From contig NZ_BAAANL010000010.1 of NCBI RefSeq assembly GCF_039529775.1, forward strand, positions 1 through 64,000: a DNA stretch of 64,000 nt, in the 5' to 3' direction. How positions within the stretch are numbered: the first letter of the stretch is position 1; each line of letters begins with the position of its first letter. The notes beneath the pieces are model-generated. The model was not told the DNA's origin, did not search any database, and worked only from the letters and a program-made list of their open reading frames with translations. Made by a program: the position numbers and the translations under genes. Below, piece by piece: positions 8,347 through 17,098 of the stretch. This DNA is from Myceligenerans crystallogenes (GTDB taxonomy: Bacteria > Actinomycetota > Actinomycetes > Actinomycetales > Cellulomonadaceae).

Positions 8347-10203
8347 ATGAGTCGTCCGCTGCGCTCCCGTACCTCCACGCACGGCAGGAACATGGCCGGT
8401 GCCCGCGCCCTCTGGCGCGCCACCGGCATGGGTTCCGAGGACTTCGGCAAGCCGATCATCGCGATCGCGAACTCGTACACGCAGTTCGTGCCGGGTCACG
8501 TGCACCTCAAGGACATGGGCGACCTCGTCGCGGGCGCGATCCGCGAGGCGGGTGGCGTCGCCAAGGAGTTCAACACGATCGCCGTCGACGACGGCATCGC
8601 GATGGGCCACGGCGGCATGCTCTACTCGCTCCCGAGCCGCGACCTGATCGCCGACTCGGTCGAGTACATGGTCAACGCGCACACGGCCGACGCGATCGTG
8701 TGCATCTCGAACTGCGACAAGATCACCCCGGGCATGCTCAACGCGGCGTTGCGGCTGAACATCCCGGCGATCTTCGTCTCCGGCGGCCCGATGGAGGCCG
8801 GCAAGGCGGTCGTGGCCGACGGCGTCGCCAGGACGCACCTGAACCTGATCAACGCGATCAACTACTCGGCCGACGAGAACGTCGACGACCAGGCCCTCGG
8901 CCTGGTCGAGGAGAACGCCTGCCCGACATGCGGCTCGTGCTCGGGCATGTTCACCGCGAACTCGATGAACTGCCTCACCGAGGCGCTCGGGCTGTCGCTG
9001 CCGGGCAACGGTTCCACGCTCGCGACGCACTCGGCCCGCAAGGAGCTGTTCCTGGAGGCCGGCCGCACGATCGTCGACCTGACGCGCCGGTTCTACGACG
9101 GCGAGGACGACACCGCGGCCCCGCGCGGCATCGCCACCAAGAACGCCTTCATGAACGCGATGGCGCTCGACGTCGCGATGGGCGGCTCCACCAACACGGT
9201 GCTGCACATCCTTGCCGCGGCCCAGGAGGCCGAGATCGACTTCACGCTGGCGGACATCGAGGAGCTCAGCCGCCGCGTGCCGTGCCTGAGCAAGGTGGCG
9301 CCCAACCACCCGGACTACCACATGGAGGACGTGCACCGGGCGGGCGGCATCCCCGCGCTGCTCGGCGAGCTGGACCGGGCGGGGCTGCTGTCCCGCGAGG
9401 TCACCACCGTGCACACCCCGACCATGCGGGAGTGGCTGGACGACTGGGACATCCGCAGCGGCAAGGCGACCGAGCAGGCCAAGGCCCTGTTCCACGCCGC
9501 GCCCGGCGGCGTGCGCACCACGAAGGCGTTCTCGACGTCGAACGTCTGGGAGTCGCTGGACACGGACGCGGCCGGCGGCTGCATCCGCGACGTCGAGCAC
9601 GCGTACACGGTCGAGGGCGGCCTGGCGGTGCTGCGCGGCAACATCGCGCCGGACGGCGCCGTGTTCAAGACGGCCGGGGTGGACCCCGACGTGTTCCGGT
9701 TCACCGGGCGCGCGCTGGTGTGCGAGTCGCAGGAAGAGGCCGTCGAGAAGATCCTGTCGAAGCAGGTCGAGCCGGGGCACGTCGTCGTCGTGCGGTACGA
9801 GGGGCCCGCCGGCGGGCCGGGCATGCAGGAGATGCTGTACCCGACCTCGTACATCAAGGGGCGGGGCCTGGGCAAGCAGGTCGCGCTCATCACGGACGGG
9901 CGGTTCTCCGGCGGGTCCAGCGGCATCTCCGTGGGGCACGTGTCCCCGGAGGCCGCCGCGGGCGGCACGATCGGGCTGGTCGAGGACGGCGACGAGATCT
10001 CGATCGACGTCGAGGCGCGGTCCCTCGTGCTGAACGTGCCGGACGACGTCCTGGCCGAGCGCCGCGCGAAGATGGAGTCGTCGGAGCGGCCCTGGCAGCC
10101 CGTCGCGCGCGACCGGTACGTGTCGGCCGCCCTCAAGGCGTACGCGGCGCTGGCCACGAGCGCCGACAAGGGCGCGGTCCGCGACCTGTCGAAGCTGGGC
10201 TGA
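8347..10203 (+). CDS. ilvD: dihydroxy-acid dehydratase
   Basis: This 618-aa Fe-S dehydratase converts 2,3-dihydroxy-3-methylvalerate or -isovalerate to the 2-oxo acids of isoleucine and valine synthesis. Cluster and active-site elements are visible: SNCDKITPGM near residue 120, ACPTCGSCSGMFTANSMN near 190-205, and GGSSGISVGHVSPEAAAGG near 520-540. Length fits the long IlvD type. It stands alone here, 14 kb from ilvBNC, with a leaderless promoter and an iron box 74 bp upstream that could in principle affect it too. It converges on the ABC exporter with a 15-bp gap. Confidence 0.97.
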   Translation: MSRPLRSRTSTHGRNMAGARALWRATGMGSEDFGKPIIAIANSYTQFVPGHVHLKDMGDLVAGAIREAGGVAKEFNTIAVDDGIAMGHGGMLYSLPSRDLIADSVEYMVNAHTADAIVCISNCDKITPGMLNAALRLNIPAIFVSGGPMEAGKAVVADGVARTHLNLINAINYSADENVDDQALGLVEENACPTCGSCSGMFTANSMNCLTEALGLSLPGNGSTLATHSARKELFLEAGRTIVDLTRRFYDGEDDTAAPRGIATKNAFMNAMALDVAMGGSTNTVLHILAAAQEAEIDFTLADIEELSRRVPCLSKVAPNHPDYHMEDVHRAGGIPALLGELDRAGLLSREVTTVHTPTMREWLDDWDIRSGKATEQAKALFHAAPGGVRTTKAFSTSNVWESLDTDAAGGCIRDVEHAYTVEGGLAVLRGNIAPDGAVFKTAGVDPDVFRFTGRALVCESQEEAVEKILSKQVEPGHVVVVRYEGPAGGPGMQEMLYPTSYIKGRGLGKQVALITDGRFSGGSSGISVGHVSPEAAAGGTIGLVEDGDEISIDVEARSLVLNVPDDVLAERRAKMESSERPWQPVARDRYVSAALKAYAALATSADKGAVRDLSKLG

Positions 10204-10218
10204 CCGCGGTCCGGGGCC

Positions 10219-11313
10219 TCAGTTCCCGGGGGAGCCGGCGCCTCGCTCGTAGATGCGGCGCACCACGTCCTCGATGTCCGGCTCCGCGATGGTGAGGTCC
10301 AGCACCTCGGCGTGTTCGGCGACCGAGGCAAGCACGCGGGCCGCCGTCGTCGTCCCCGGGTCGAACGCGAGGTGCTGGCGGAGGCCGTCGCCCTCGCTGG
10401 CGAGGTGCCGCGCGCCCGGGACCGTGAGATCCGGGCACGGCTCCGCGAGGTCCACGACGAGGACTCGTTCGGCCCCGACCGTCCGGCTCAGGCCGTCCAG
10501 GGTCCCGTCGTAGGCCAGCGTGCCGTGGTCCACCACGAGGATCCGGTCGCACAGCCGCTCGACGTCGCCCATGTCGTGCGTCGTGAGCAGCAGCGTCGTG
10601 CCGTGCTCGCGCCGCTCGCGGATCAGGAACTCGCGCAGCCGCTGCTTGGACAGCACGTCCAGCCCGATGGTCGGCTCGTCGAGGATCAGCAGCTCCGGGC
10701 GGTGCAGCAGCGCGGCGGCCACCTCGGCCCGCATCCGCTGCCCGAGCGACAGCTGCCGGACGGGCGTGGCGAGGTAGCTGCCCATGTCGAGCATGCCGAC
10801 GAGCTCCGCGGTCCGCGCCCGTTCCTCGTCCCGCGGCAGCGAGTGGATGGCCGCCAGGATGCCGAACGACTCCCGGACCGGAAGGTCCCACCACAGCTGC
10901 GAGCGCTGCCCGAACACCACCCCGATCCGCCGCGCGAGCCGCCGGCGATCCTGCACGGGCCGCAGCCCGCACGTCAGCACCTCGCCGCCGGTCGGCACGA
11001 GGATCCCCGCCAGCATCTTGATCGTGGTGGACTTCCCGGCGCCGTTGGCGCCGATGTACCCGACCGCCTCCCCACGCGTCACGGACCAGGTCATGTGGTC
11101 GACGGCGGTCACCCGCCGCACCTTCGGCCCGTTCCGCACGCGGAAGTCGCGCGTCAGGTCACGCACCTCGATGATCGTGTCCGACGACGGACCGTGGCCC
11201 GCCGGCCCGGATCGCGCGGTCTCCGGCCGTGTCGTGCCCGACGACGACGGGCGGCCCGTCGATCCAGGCTCTTCGACTCCCCGCCGGTCCGTGTCCGGCG
11301 TCGTTCCGTTCAT
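10219..11313 (-). CDS. ABC-2 exporter ATP-binding protein
   Basis: This 364-aa ATPase has Walker A GANGAGKS, signature LSLGQRMR, Walker B LLILDEPTIGLD and the H-loop TTHD. The FGQRSQLWWDLPVRESF segment is typical of the COG4586 group that pairs with two COG4587/COG3694 permeases. The N-terminal ~45 residues are Ser/Thr/Pro-rich and not conserved-looking. The ATG at 11313 carries GGAGGCGGAGG immediately upstream and overlaps the permease stop (ATGA), so it is preferred over the far upstream in-frame start. Substrate is unknown. Confidence 0.9.
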   Translation of the reverse strand: MNGTTPDTDRRGVEEPGSTGRPSSSGTTRPETARSGPAGHGPSSDTIIEVRDLTRDFRVRNGPKVRRVTAVDHMTWSVTRGEAVGYIGANGAGKSTTIKMLAGILVPTGGEVLTCGLRPVQDRRRLARRIGVVFGQRSQLWWDLPVRESFGILAAIHSLPRDEERARTAELVGMLDMGSYLATPVRQLSLGQRMRAEVAAALLHRPELLILDEPTIGLDVLSKQRLREFLIRERREHGTTLLLTTHDMGDVERLCDRILVVDHGTLAYDGTLDGLSRTVGAERVLVVDLAEPCPDLTVPGARHLASEGDGLRQHLAFDPGTTTAARVLASVAEHAEVLDLTIAEPDIEDVVRRIYERGAGSPGN

Positions 11314-12137
11314 CCTCCGCCTCCCTGGTAGTGCCGTATCCCGAAGCGCCACGCGAGCAGCGCCGTCGTCCACGCCCACAGCGCCGCGACCGGCGCGAAC
11401 CAGCCCAGCCACGCGGGGAGCCATTCCGCACCCGGTTCCCCGAGCAGGAGCATCGCCGGGAGGTACGCGCAGAACGCCATCGGGAAGACGAACCCGAAGA
11501 TCACCGTGACGCTGCGCAGCCACACCGTGGCGGGCTGGGTGGACGCGTGCCGCCCGCCGTAGACGAACGCGTTGGTCACCTCGTGCGCGTTGAGCAGGAA
11601 GAACTGCAGGCCGCCCGCCGTGACGAAGTTCGCCCCGAAGATCGCGACCCCGCACACGAGGGAGATCACGAGCAGCGGGACCGAGGTCGCGCCCCAGTCG
11701 ATGTCGTTCGCCACGAGCGCCCAGGCGAGGACGACGACGGCGAGCGACGCGCGGCCGATCCGTCTCAGGCTGATGTCCATGGTCACGACCTGGGCGAGCA
11801 GCGGCTGCGGGCGGAGGTAGAAGACGTCGACCTGGCCCTCGCGCACGAGCACGGCGAGCTCGTCCACGTGCCCGAACACCATGTCCGCGAGGGAGTACGC
11901 GAGCTCCGACAGGGCGAACACGAGCAGCGCCTGCCTCAGGTCGAGCCCGCCGAGGGTGCCGTTCGCGGCCGAGAAGAGCACGAGCACCTCCGCCACCTCG
12001 GTCAGGCCGACGACCGCCGTGCCGACCAGGTCCGCCCGGAAGCTGGTGCGGTACGAGCGCTGCGCCCGGATCCGGGAGGCCAGCACGGCGCGGTAGGGCT
12101 GCGACGCCTCGCGCAGTCCGCTGAGGGTCCGGTTCAT
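11310..12137 (-). CDS. ABC-2 exporter permease (second subunit)
   Basis: This 275-aa membrane protein has about six hydrophobic segments and starts MNRTLSGLREASQPYRAVLASRIRAQ. The pattern ALVFALSELAYSLADMVFGHVDEL with YLRPQPLLAQV resembles the COG3694-type permease. The ATG at 12137 overlaps the first permease stop (ATGA) and its own stop overlaps the ATPase start, so the three genes are tightly coupled. The two permeases probably form a heterodimer driven by the downstream ATPase. Confidence 0.88.
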   Translation of the reverse strand: MNRTLSGLREASQPYRAVLASRIRAQRSYRTSFRADLVGTAVVGLTEVAEVLVLFSAANGTLGGLDLRQALLVFALSELAYSLADMVFGHVDELAVLVREGQVDVFYLRPQPLLAQVVTMDISLRRIGRASLAVVVLAWALVANDIDWGATSVPLLVISLVCGVAIFGANFVTAGGLQFFLLNAHEVTNAFVYGGRHASTQPATVWLRSVTVIFGFVFPMAFCAYLPAMLLLGEPGAEWLPAWLGWFAPVAALWAWTTALLAWRFGIRHYQGGGG

Positions 12138-12928
12138 CCGCCCTGCACCTCCAGCCTGCGCCGCCCGAGCCGGGTGGTGACCTGCCCCGCCGCGAGCACC
12201 ACGACCAGCCAGCCGGCCTGCGCGGCGAGCAGCCCGGCGGCGGCGGCCCCCGTCGTGCGGCCGCTGAGGACGTCGATCGGGAACATCATCACGGCGGGGA
12301 ACGGCGTCGCGAGGGCGACGGCGACCAGCCAGTCCGGGAACAGCCAGATCGGCGTGATGAGCCCGGTGAGCAACCCGGCCACGCCCATGTACAGGATCTG
12401 CAGCCCGCGCACCTCGACCAGCCAGAACGCCGCCGTGGCGACCAGGTAGCCGAGCGCGTGCGACAGCGTGATCCCGAGCAGCAGGCTGACGGCGCCGAGC
12501 GCGTACGGCAGCACCTCGGCCGGCATCGTCATCCCCACCAGGAGCACCCCGACGGCCACGCTCGGCAGCCCGCGCGGGATCAGCGCGAAGAGCCCCCGCC
12601 CGACGTCGTCGGCGATGCTCGCGAACTGCACGTCCACGGGCCGGAGGAAGTCGACGGCGATGTCCCCGGACTTGATGCGCCGGGCCGTTCCGGCGAGCGA
12701 GTAGATGTTGACGGACCCGAGCACGCCCTGGCTGAGCCACGCGTAGGCCGCCATCGTCCCGGCGGTGTAGCCGGCGACGGCGCCGCCGTGCCCGTCCACG
12801 AGTGCGAGCAGGATCCCGGACTTGAGCAGCCCGAACGTCGCGTTCGCGAGCAGTCCTGCGAACGCGGCGGGTAGGTAACGGGTCTGGGTCCGGAACCCGG
12901 CGGCGAGGATGCGGGCGTAGACACGCAC
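12134..12928 (-). CDS. ABC-2 exporter permease (first subunit)
   Basis: This 264-aa protein has six hydrophobic segments and the YARILAAGFRTQTRYLPAAFAG start seen in COG4587-type permeases, with KSGDIAVDFLRPVDVQ near residue 90. It opens the three-gene exporter operon. The GTG lies 9 nt after TAGGGT on the minus strand. The P450 gene stop lies 37 bp upstream of it on the same strand, so the exporter may be co-transcribed with the P450, but no substrate can be named. Confidence 0.87.
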   Translation of the reverse strand: MRVYARILAAGFRTQTRYLPAAFAGLLANATFGLLKSGILLALVDGHGGAVAGYTAGTMAAYAWLSQGVLGSVNIYSLAGTARRIKSGDIAVDFLRPVDVQFASIADDVGRGLFALIPRGLPSVAVGVLLVGMTMPAEVLPYALGAVSLLLGITLSHALGYLVATAAFWLVEVRGLQILYMGVAGLLTGLITPIWLFPDWLVAVALATPFPAVMMFPIDVLSGRTTGAAAAGLLAAQAGWLVVVLAAGQVTTRLGRRRLEVQGG

Positions 12929-12965
12929 AAGCCCAGGACCCTACCGGGCCGGGGCCCTCGGGCGG

Positions 12966-14369
12966 TTACCGGGAGACCACAAGCTTCTCGTAGCCGGGGA
13001 CGATGACCTCGCGCGAGGCCTCGCGGCGGACGACGCGGAGCGGGCCTGCCGGGGCGCCGTCCGGGGTGGTCCACAGGGTGCGCAGGAGCGCGGCGACCTC
13101 CGCCTTGGCGAGGGCCGCGCCCAGGCAGAGGTGGCGGCCCGCGCCGAACCAGAGCTGGCGGGTCTCGCGGACGTACTCGCGGTCGATCCGGAACGGGCCC
13201 GCCGCCGCGTTCGCCGACCAGACCAGGAGCATGATGCGGTCGCCGGTGCGCAGGCGGGCGCCGCCGATCTCGACGTCGGCCGACACGCCGCGGCCGATGA
13301 CCGACGCCGGGCTGGTGACGCGCAGGCCCTCGCGGACCACGGCGTCCCAGGGACCGTCGGACGGCGGGTGGGGGCCGGGCGCCGCGCCCGCCGGCGAGCC
13401 CGCGGCGCCGGGCCGCGACTCCTGAGCGCCCAGCGCGGCGAGCAGCCGGTGCTGCTCGCCCGTGTCGGCCAGCAGCGCCGTCGTGCGCATCATGGCGCTC
13501 GCAGAGGTCTCCGTGCCCGCGACCATGAGGAGGCTCGCCAGGCCCGTCGCCTCCTCCAGCGTCAGGCCGAGCTCGCGGGCGCGGCCGAGCAGCCGGGACG
13601 GCGGCGCGGTGCGGAAGGCGTACGGGACCCCGGCGGTGAGCTCGTCGGTGATGAGCTTGGCCTCGGCGATCTTCTCGGGCGGCAGGGTGGTGGAACCCTC
13701 GGTGCCCAGGGCGAGCTTCGCCAGGCGCTCGCCGGTGCGGAAGGCCGCGAGCGCGCCGTCGTCGTCGGGCCACGAGCGGACGGGGCCCGAGGGGGCGGCG
13801 CCTGAGGGGACGACGACGCCGTCGCCCCAGGGCGGGGCGTCCGGCCCGGCGCCCGGGGCGACGGCGTCGCCGGGGCGGCCGGACTGCGGGCCGTCCGGCG
13901 CCGGGATGCCCAGCAGCTCGATCATCATGCGGCCCACCAGGACGCGGGACGTATGCGCGACGTCGACCGGCTCGCCCGCCGCGAGGCGCTCGCCGGCGTC
14001 GCGGAGCGTGGGGCCCCAGGTCCCGGCCACGAGGGCGCCGGCGGTGCGCTCGGTGAACAGGTCGCGGGCGCGGGTGCGCAGGTCGTGGTGGCCGGGGCCG
14101 TCGAACAGGTCGCGCACCCATTCGCCGAGGATCTGCGCCCACAGGTCGCCGACGCCGCCCTCGCCGACCATCGTGAACGACCGGTGGTCCTTGAGCACCT
14201 CGCGCGCGACCACGGGATCCCCGGTCACCCAGCCGATGCCGGGCACCTTGCGGATCGCGGGCCCGGGCAGGCGCGCGAGCCCCTGCCCGGCGAGCAGCAG
14301 CCCGGCCATCCCGGGCCGTGCCCGCCAGAGCAGGCCGATCTCATGACGCGTGGTGGGCAGCAGGTGCAT
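12966..14369 (-). CDS. cytochrome P450
   Basis: This 467-aa soluble P450 carries the heme-ligand loop WFGAGRHLCLG (Cys415), the I-helix AGTETS (284-289) and the ExxR of the K-helix (Glu347-Arg350). A Gly/Pro/Ala-rich insertion at ~155-200 and another at ~315-340 lengthen it beyond the usual ~400. It shares the DLWxxxLG motif and general layout with the P450 at 17889, which suggests the two are paralogues. The ATG lies 6 nt after CAGACT (minus strand). Redox partners are not encoded nearby. Substrate unknown; the context suggests lipid or beta-lactone tailoring. Confidence 0.93.
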   Translation of the reverse strand: MHLLPTTRHEIGLLWRARPGMAGLLLAGQGLARLPGPAIRKVPGIGWVTGDPVVAREVLKDHRSFTMVGEGGVGDLWAQILGEWVRDLFDGPGHHDLRTRARDLFTERTAGALVAGTWGPTLRDAGERLAAGEPVDVAHTSRVLVGRMMIELLGIPAPDGPQSGRPGDAVAPGAGPDAPPWGDGVVVPSGAAPSGPVRSWPDDDGALAAFRTGERLAKLALGTEGSTTLPPEKIAEAKLITDELTAGVPYAFRTAPPSRLLGRARELGLTLEEATGLASLLMVAGTETSASAMMRTTALLADTGEQHRLLAALGAQESRPGAAGSPAGAAPGPHPPSDGPWDAVVREGLRVTSPASVIGRGVSADVEIGGARLRTGDRIMLLVWSANAAAGPFRIDREYVRETRQLWFGAGRHLCLGAALAKAEVAALLRTLWTTPDGAPAGPLRVVRREASREVIVPGYEKLVVSR

Positions 14370-14433
14370 GCGACGAGTCTGCCGGGTTCGCGGGGCGCGA
14401 GTACAGCGCCCGGGCGGGCCGCCACCCGCGACC

Positions 14434-14501
14434 CCGGATCGTGTCCGCGACCCGCCGCACCCCGGGCCGGGTCGGTGCGGCGGAGCCCGGACACGATCCG
14501 G
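14434..14501. repeat. long two-part palindrome between NmrA-like and P450 genes
   Basis: Outer arms of 14 bp (14434-14447 with 14488-14501, CCGGATCGTGTCCG) and inner arms of 10 bp (14452-14461 with 14474-14483) form a 24-bp stem. It lies after the reductase stop and before the P450 start, both on the minus strand, and may terminate the reductase transcript. No T-tract follows. Confidence 0.6.
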
Positions 14502-14541
14502 AGCGGTGGAGCGGCCAGGGGCAGGCGAGCGCGGTCGAGGG

Positions 14542-15396
14542 TCAGACGAGGGTTGCCAGGGCGTCCGGGAGGGTCGCCGTCGGGCGGCCCAGGAGGACGG
14601 AGAGGTCGTGGGTGCCGCCTTCGAGGGCGCCCTCGCGGATGTTGCCGTCGACGGCGACGACGAAGCCGGCGGTTCCTTCGTCGAGACCGGCGGCGGTCAG
14701 CCGGGCCAGGTGCTCCTCGGCGGAGAGCTGCTCGACCGTCACCTCGCGGCCCAGCACCGTGCCGAGCGCCGCGCCGAACTCGGCGAACGTCCACGCCTCG
14801 TCGCCGCCCAGCTCGATCGTGCGGCCACGGTGCTCCTCGGTCGTCAGGACGACGGCCGCCGCCTCGGCCAGCTCGGACCGCAGGGCGCTCGCGACCCGGC
14901 CGTCGCCGGCGCTGGTCAGCAGGACGCCGGTCTCGCGGACCTGGGCCACGGTCGCGGCGTAGTTCTCGAGGTACCAGTTGTTGCGCAGGATCGTCGCGGT
15001 CAGGCCGCTGTCGGCCAGCAGCCGTTCCGTCGCGGCGTGCTCGGGCACGATGACGAGCGACGTGTCGTCCGCCCGGGGCGCGCTCGTGTACACGAGGTGG
15101 CCGACGCCGGCCTTGGCCGCCGCGGTGATCACCACGGCGTGCTGCGCGACCCGCTTGCCCAGCTCGTTGCCCGAGACCAGGAGGACCTGGTCCGCGCCCT
15201 CGACCGCGGAGGCGACCGAGGCGTCGTCGTCGTAGTCCAGGGGGACGACGGCGACGCCGCGAGCGGACAGCGAGGCGAGTTCGTGCGGGCGCCGGGTACC
15301 GGCGCGGAGCTCACCCGGGGCGACACCCCGTGCGAGCAGGGCCTCGATCGTGAGGCGGCCGAAGTGGCCCGACGCGCCGGTGACAAGTGTGGTCAT
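14542..15396 (-). CDS. NAD(P)-binding NmrA/QorB-like reductase
   Basis: This 284-aa atypical SDR has the N-terminal GASGHFG dinucleotide motif (residues 7-13) and the layout of quinone reductase 2 (QorB) and NmrA-like redox sensors: LVSGNELGKRVAQHAVVITAAAKAGVGHLVYTS at 72-105 and LRNNWYLEN near 138. It lacks a normal YxxxK pair, as this subfamily does. It is transcribed divergently from the HxlR regulator at 15500, the classic QorB/QorR arrangement, so it probably reduces quinones or aldehydes under thiol or quinone stress. Confidence 0.85.
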   Translation of the reverse strand: MTTLVTGASGHFGRLTIEALLARGVAPGELRAGTRRPHELASLSARGVAVVPLDYDDDASVASAVEGADQVLLVSGNELGKRVAQHAVVITAAAKAGVGHLVYTSAPRADDTSLVIVPEHAATERLLADSGLTATILRNNWYLENYAATVAQVRETGVLLTSAGDGRVASALRSELAEAAAVVLTTEEHRGRTIELGGDEAWTFAEFGAALGTVLGREVTVEQLSAEEHLARLTAAGLDEGTAGFVVAVDGNIREGALEGGTHDLSVLLGRPTATLPDALATLV

Positions 15397-15472
15397 GGGA
15401 GAGGTTCCTTACCGGTAGGGGATCAGTCTCCCAGCCGAACCCGGCCGCCGCACGGTAACTTCCCGGTCGCAG

Positions 15473-15495
15473 GTACCCACTTTCGCGTAGGGTAC
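15473..15495. promoter_or_regulatory. operator and promoter of the HxlR/QorB divergent pair
   Basis: GTACCC (15473-15478) and GGGTAC (15490-15495) form an inverted repeat with an 11-nt spacer. It overlaps the TAGGGT -10 (15488-15493), which lies 6 nt before the GTG start of the HxlR gene. Repression of both genes by the HxlR protein is inferred. Confidence 0.55.
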
Positions 15496-15499
15496 TGGC

Positions 15500-15859
15500 G
15501 TGAAGGTAAGTCTTGAGGCCATGCGCGCGAGCGATCCCGAGTTCCTGACGGCCGACTGCCCGCATCGGCTGCTCCTGGACCACGTCACCAGCAAATGGGG
15601 CGTGCTGATCGTGGCCGCCCTCGCGGACGGCACGATGCGCTGGGGGGAGCTGCGCCGCGCCGTCGACGGCATCAGCGAGAAGATGCTCGCCACGACATTG
15701 CGGACCTTCGAGGCCGATGGTCTCGTCTCCCGCCACGCCTACCCCGAGATCCCGCCGCGCGTCGAGTACACGCTCACACCGCTCGGCCAGGAGCTCGCCG
15801 AGGCGATGGGACCCCTCATGGAATGGGTGGGGACGAACGCCGCGATCGTGGGCCGCTGA
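15500..15859 (+). CDS. HxlR-family transcriptional regulator (QorR-like)
   Basis: This 119-aa winged-helix protein contains the HxlR core: CPHRLLLDHVTSKWGVLIVAALADG, then MRWGELRRAVDGISEKMLATTLRTFEADGLVSR and YTLTPLGQELA. A single Cys near residue 20, just before the helix-turn-helix, matches the redox-sensing Cys of QorR/HypR types. The GTG start is leaderless; an internal ATG seven codons later is the alternative. It probably represses its own gene and the divergent reductase through the 15473-15495 operator. A GC-rich hairpin (about 15866-15918) follows. Confidence 0.9.
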   Translation: MKVSLEAMRASDPEFLTADCPHRLLLDHVTSKWGVLIVAALADGTMRWGELRRAVDGISEKMLATTLRTFEADGLVSRHAYPEIPPRVEYTLTPLGQELAEAMGPLMEWVGTNAAIVGR

Positions 15860-15865
15860 CCGGTG

Positions 15866-15918
15866 CGCCGGCGGCCGGCCGCCGCCCTCCCGCGCGCGAC
15901 GAGGGCGGCCGGCCGGCG
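15866..15918 (+). terminator. GC-rich hairpin after the HxlR gene
   Basis: GGCCGGCCGCCGCCCTC pairs imperfectly (3-nt bulge) with GAGGGCGGCCGGCCGGCG across an 11-nt loop. It is probably a terminator separating the regulator from the OleA-like gene. Confidence 0.5.
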
Positions 15919-15976
15919 TGGTGTTCGCCCGCTACTTTTCTGGGCACTGCCGGTGTCCGCGGTTACGGTGTGCCAG

Positions 15977-17098
15977 ATGACGCAAGAACTCACGGCCGCC
16001 GTCGCGCCGACCGCCGTCGTACCCGAGCCCCCGCAGCCCGTCGCGCGGCTGGCCGGGGTGGCCGTGCACCTGCCCGGCGACGTACGCGAGGTCGCCGGCG
16101 CCGAACGGGAGCTGCACCGGCGCAATCCCGGTGCCGTACCCCGGGCCCCGATGGTCGCGCGGCTGACGGGGGTGCGGCGGATCCACGTCGCGGCCGACGA
16201 CGAGCAGGCGTCCGACCTCGCCGTCGCCGCGTCGCGGAAGGCGCTTCTGGATGCGGGCCTGACGGCGTCGGACCTGGACCTGCTGATCTTCGCCTCGGCG
16301 TCGCAGGACATGGTGGAGCCCGCGACGTCGCACATCGTGGCCGCCAAGCTCGGCGCGACCTGCCCCGTGATGGACGTGAAGAACGCCTGCAACTCCGTGC
16401 TGAACGGGATCGAGGTGGCCGACGCGCTCATCGGCACCGGGCGGTACCGGCGGGTGCTGGTCGCGTGCGGCGAGATGCCGAGCCGCGCCGTGCGGCACGA
16501 CATCCCGGACCGGGAGACGTACGCGCTGTCGGTGCCGGGGTACACGATGTCCGACGCCGGTGCCGCGGTGCTCGTCGAGTCGACGGCGCTGCCCGCCGCG
16601 GACGACGTCAGCGCGCTCGACGCGGAGCTCGCCACGCTGACGGCCGCGCCGTCCGGGATCCTCTCCTCGGCGTTCTCCGCCGCGTCGCGGCACTGGGACG
16701 TCGGGATGCTGCCCGGGGGCGGGACCGCGCACCCGCGCGACGTCGAGCGGAGCTACTTCGAGATCGACGGGACACGGCTGCGCGAGGCGTTCGACGAGCT
16801 GGGGCCCGACGTCGCCCTCGAGGCGCTCGCGAAGGCCGGCCTCACCTGGGACGACGTCGCGTTCGTGGCAGTCCACCAGGTCGCCGTCGCGTACCTGGAC
16901 GACGTCGCGGCGAGCCTCGGGGTGCCGCGCGAGCGGATGCTCGTGACCGTGGCCGACCACGGCAACGTGGCCTCGGCGACGCTGCCGCTGCAGTTGTGCC
17001 TGGCGCGGGAGTCCGGGCGGGTCCGGCGCGGGGACGTCGTGCTGCTGTTCGGGCTCGCCGGCGGGGTCAGCATGGGTGCGATGGTGGTGAGGTGGTGA
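15977..17098 (+). CDS. OleA-like / KAS III-family ketosynthase
   Basis: This 373-aa thiolase-fold enzyme has the Cys138-His300-Asn330 triad (KNACNS, AVHQ, DHGN) expected for condensation of acyl thioesters. FabH starts fatty-acid chains, whereas OleA joins two acyl-CoAs head to head. Placement with OleC- and OleD-like genes favours the latter, but sequence alone does not settle it. A disordered ~25-residue N-terminus precedes the fold. The ATG at 15977 is 7 nt after TACGGT (leaderless) and is preferred over an in-frame GTG at 15863. The stop overlaps the glycosyltransferase GTG (GTGA), so the two are coupled. Confidence 0.85.
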   Translation: MTQELTAAVAPTAVVPEPPQPVARLAGVAVHLPGDVREVAGAERELHRRNPGAVPRAPMVARLTGVRRIHVAADDEQASDLAVAASRKALLDAGLTASDLDLLIFASASQDMVEPATSHIVAAKLGATCPVMDVKNACNSVLNGIEVADALIGTGRYRRVLVACGEMPSRAVRHDIPDRETYALSVPGYTMSDAGAAVLVESTALPAADDVSALDAELATLTAAPSGILSSAFSAASRHWDVGMLPGGGTAHPRDVERSYFEIDGTRLREAFDELGPDVALEALAKAGLTWDDVAFVAVHQVAVAYLDDVAASLGVPRERMLVTVADHGNVASATLPLQLCLARESGRVRRGDVVLLFGLAGGVSMGAMVVRW

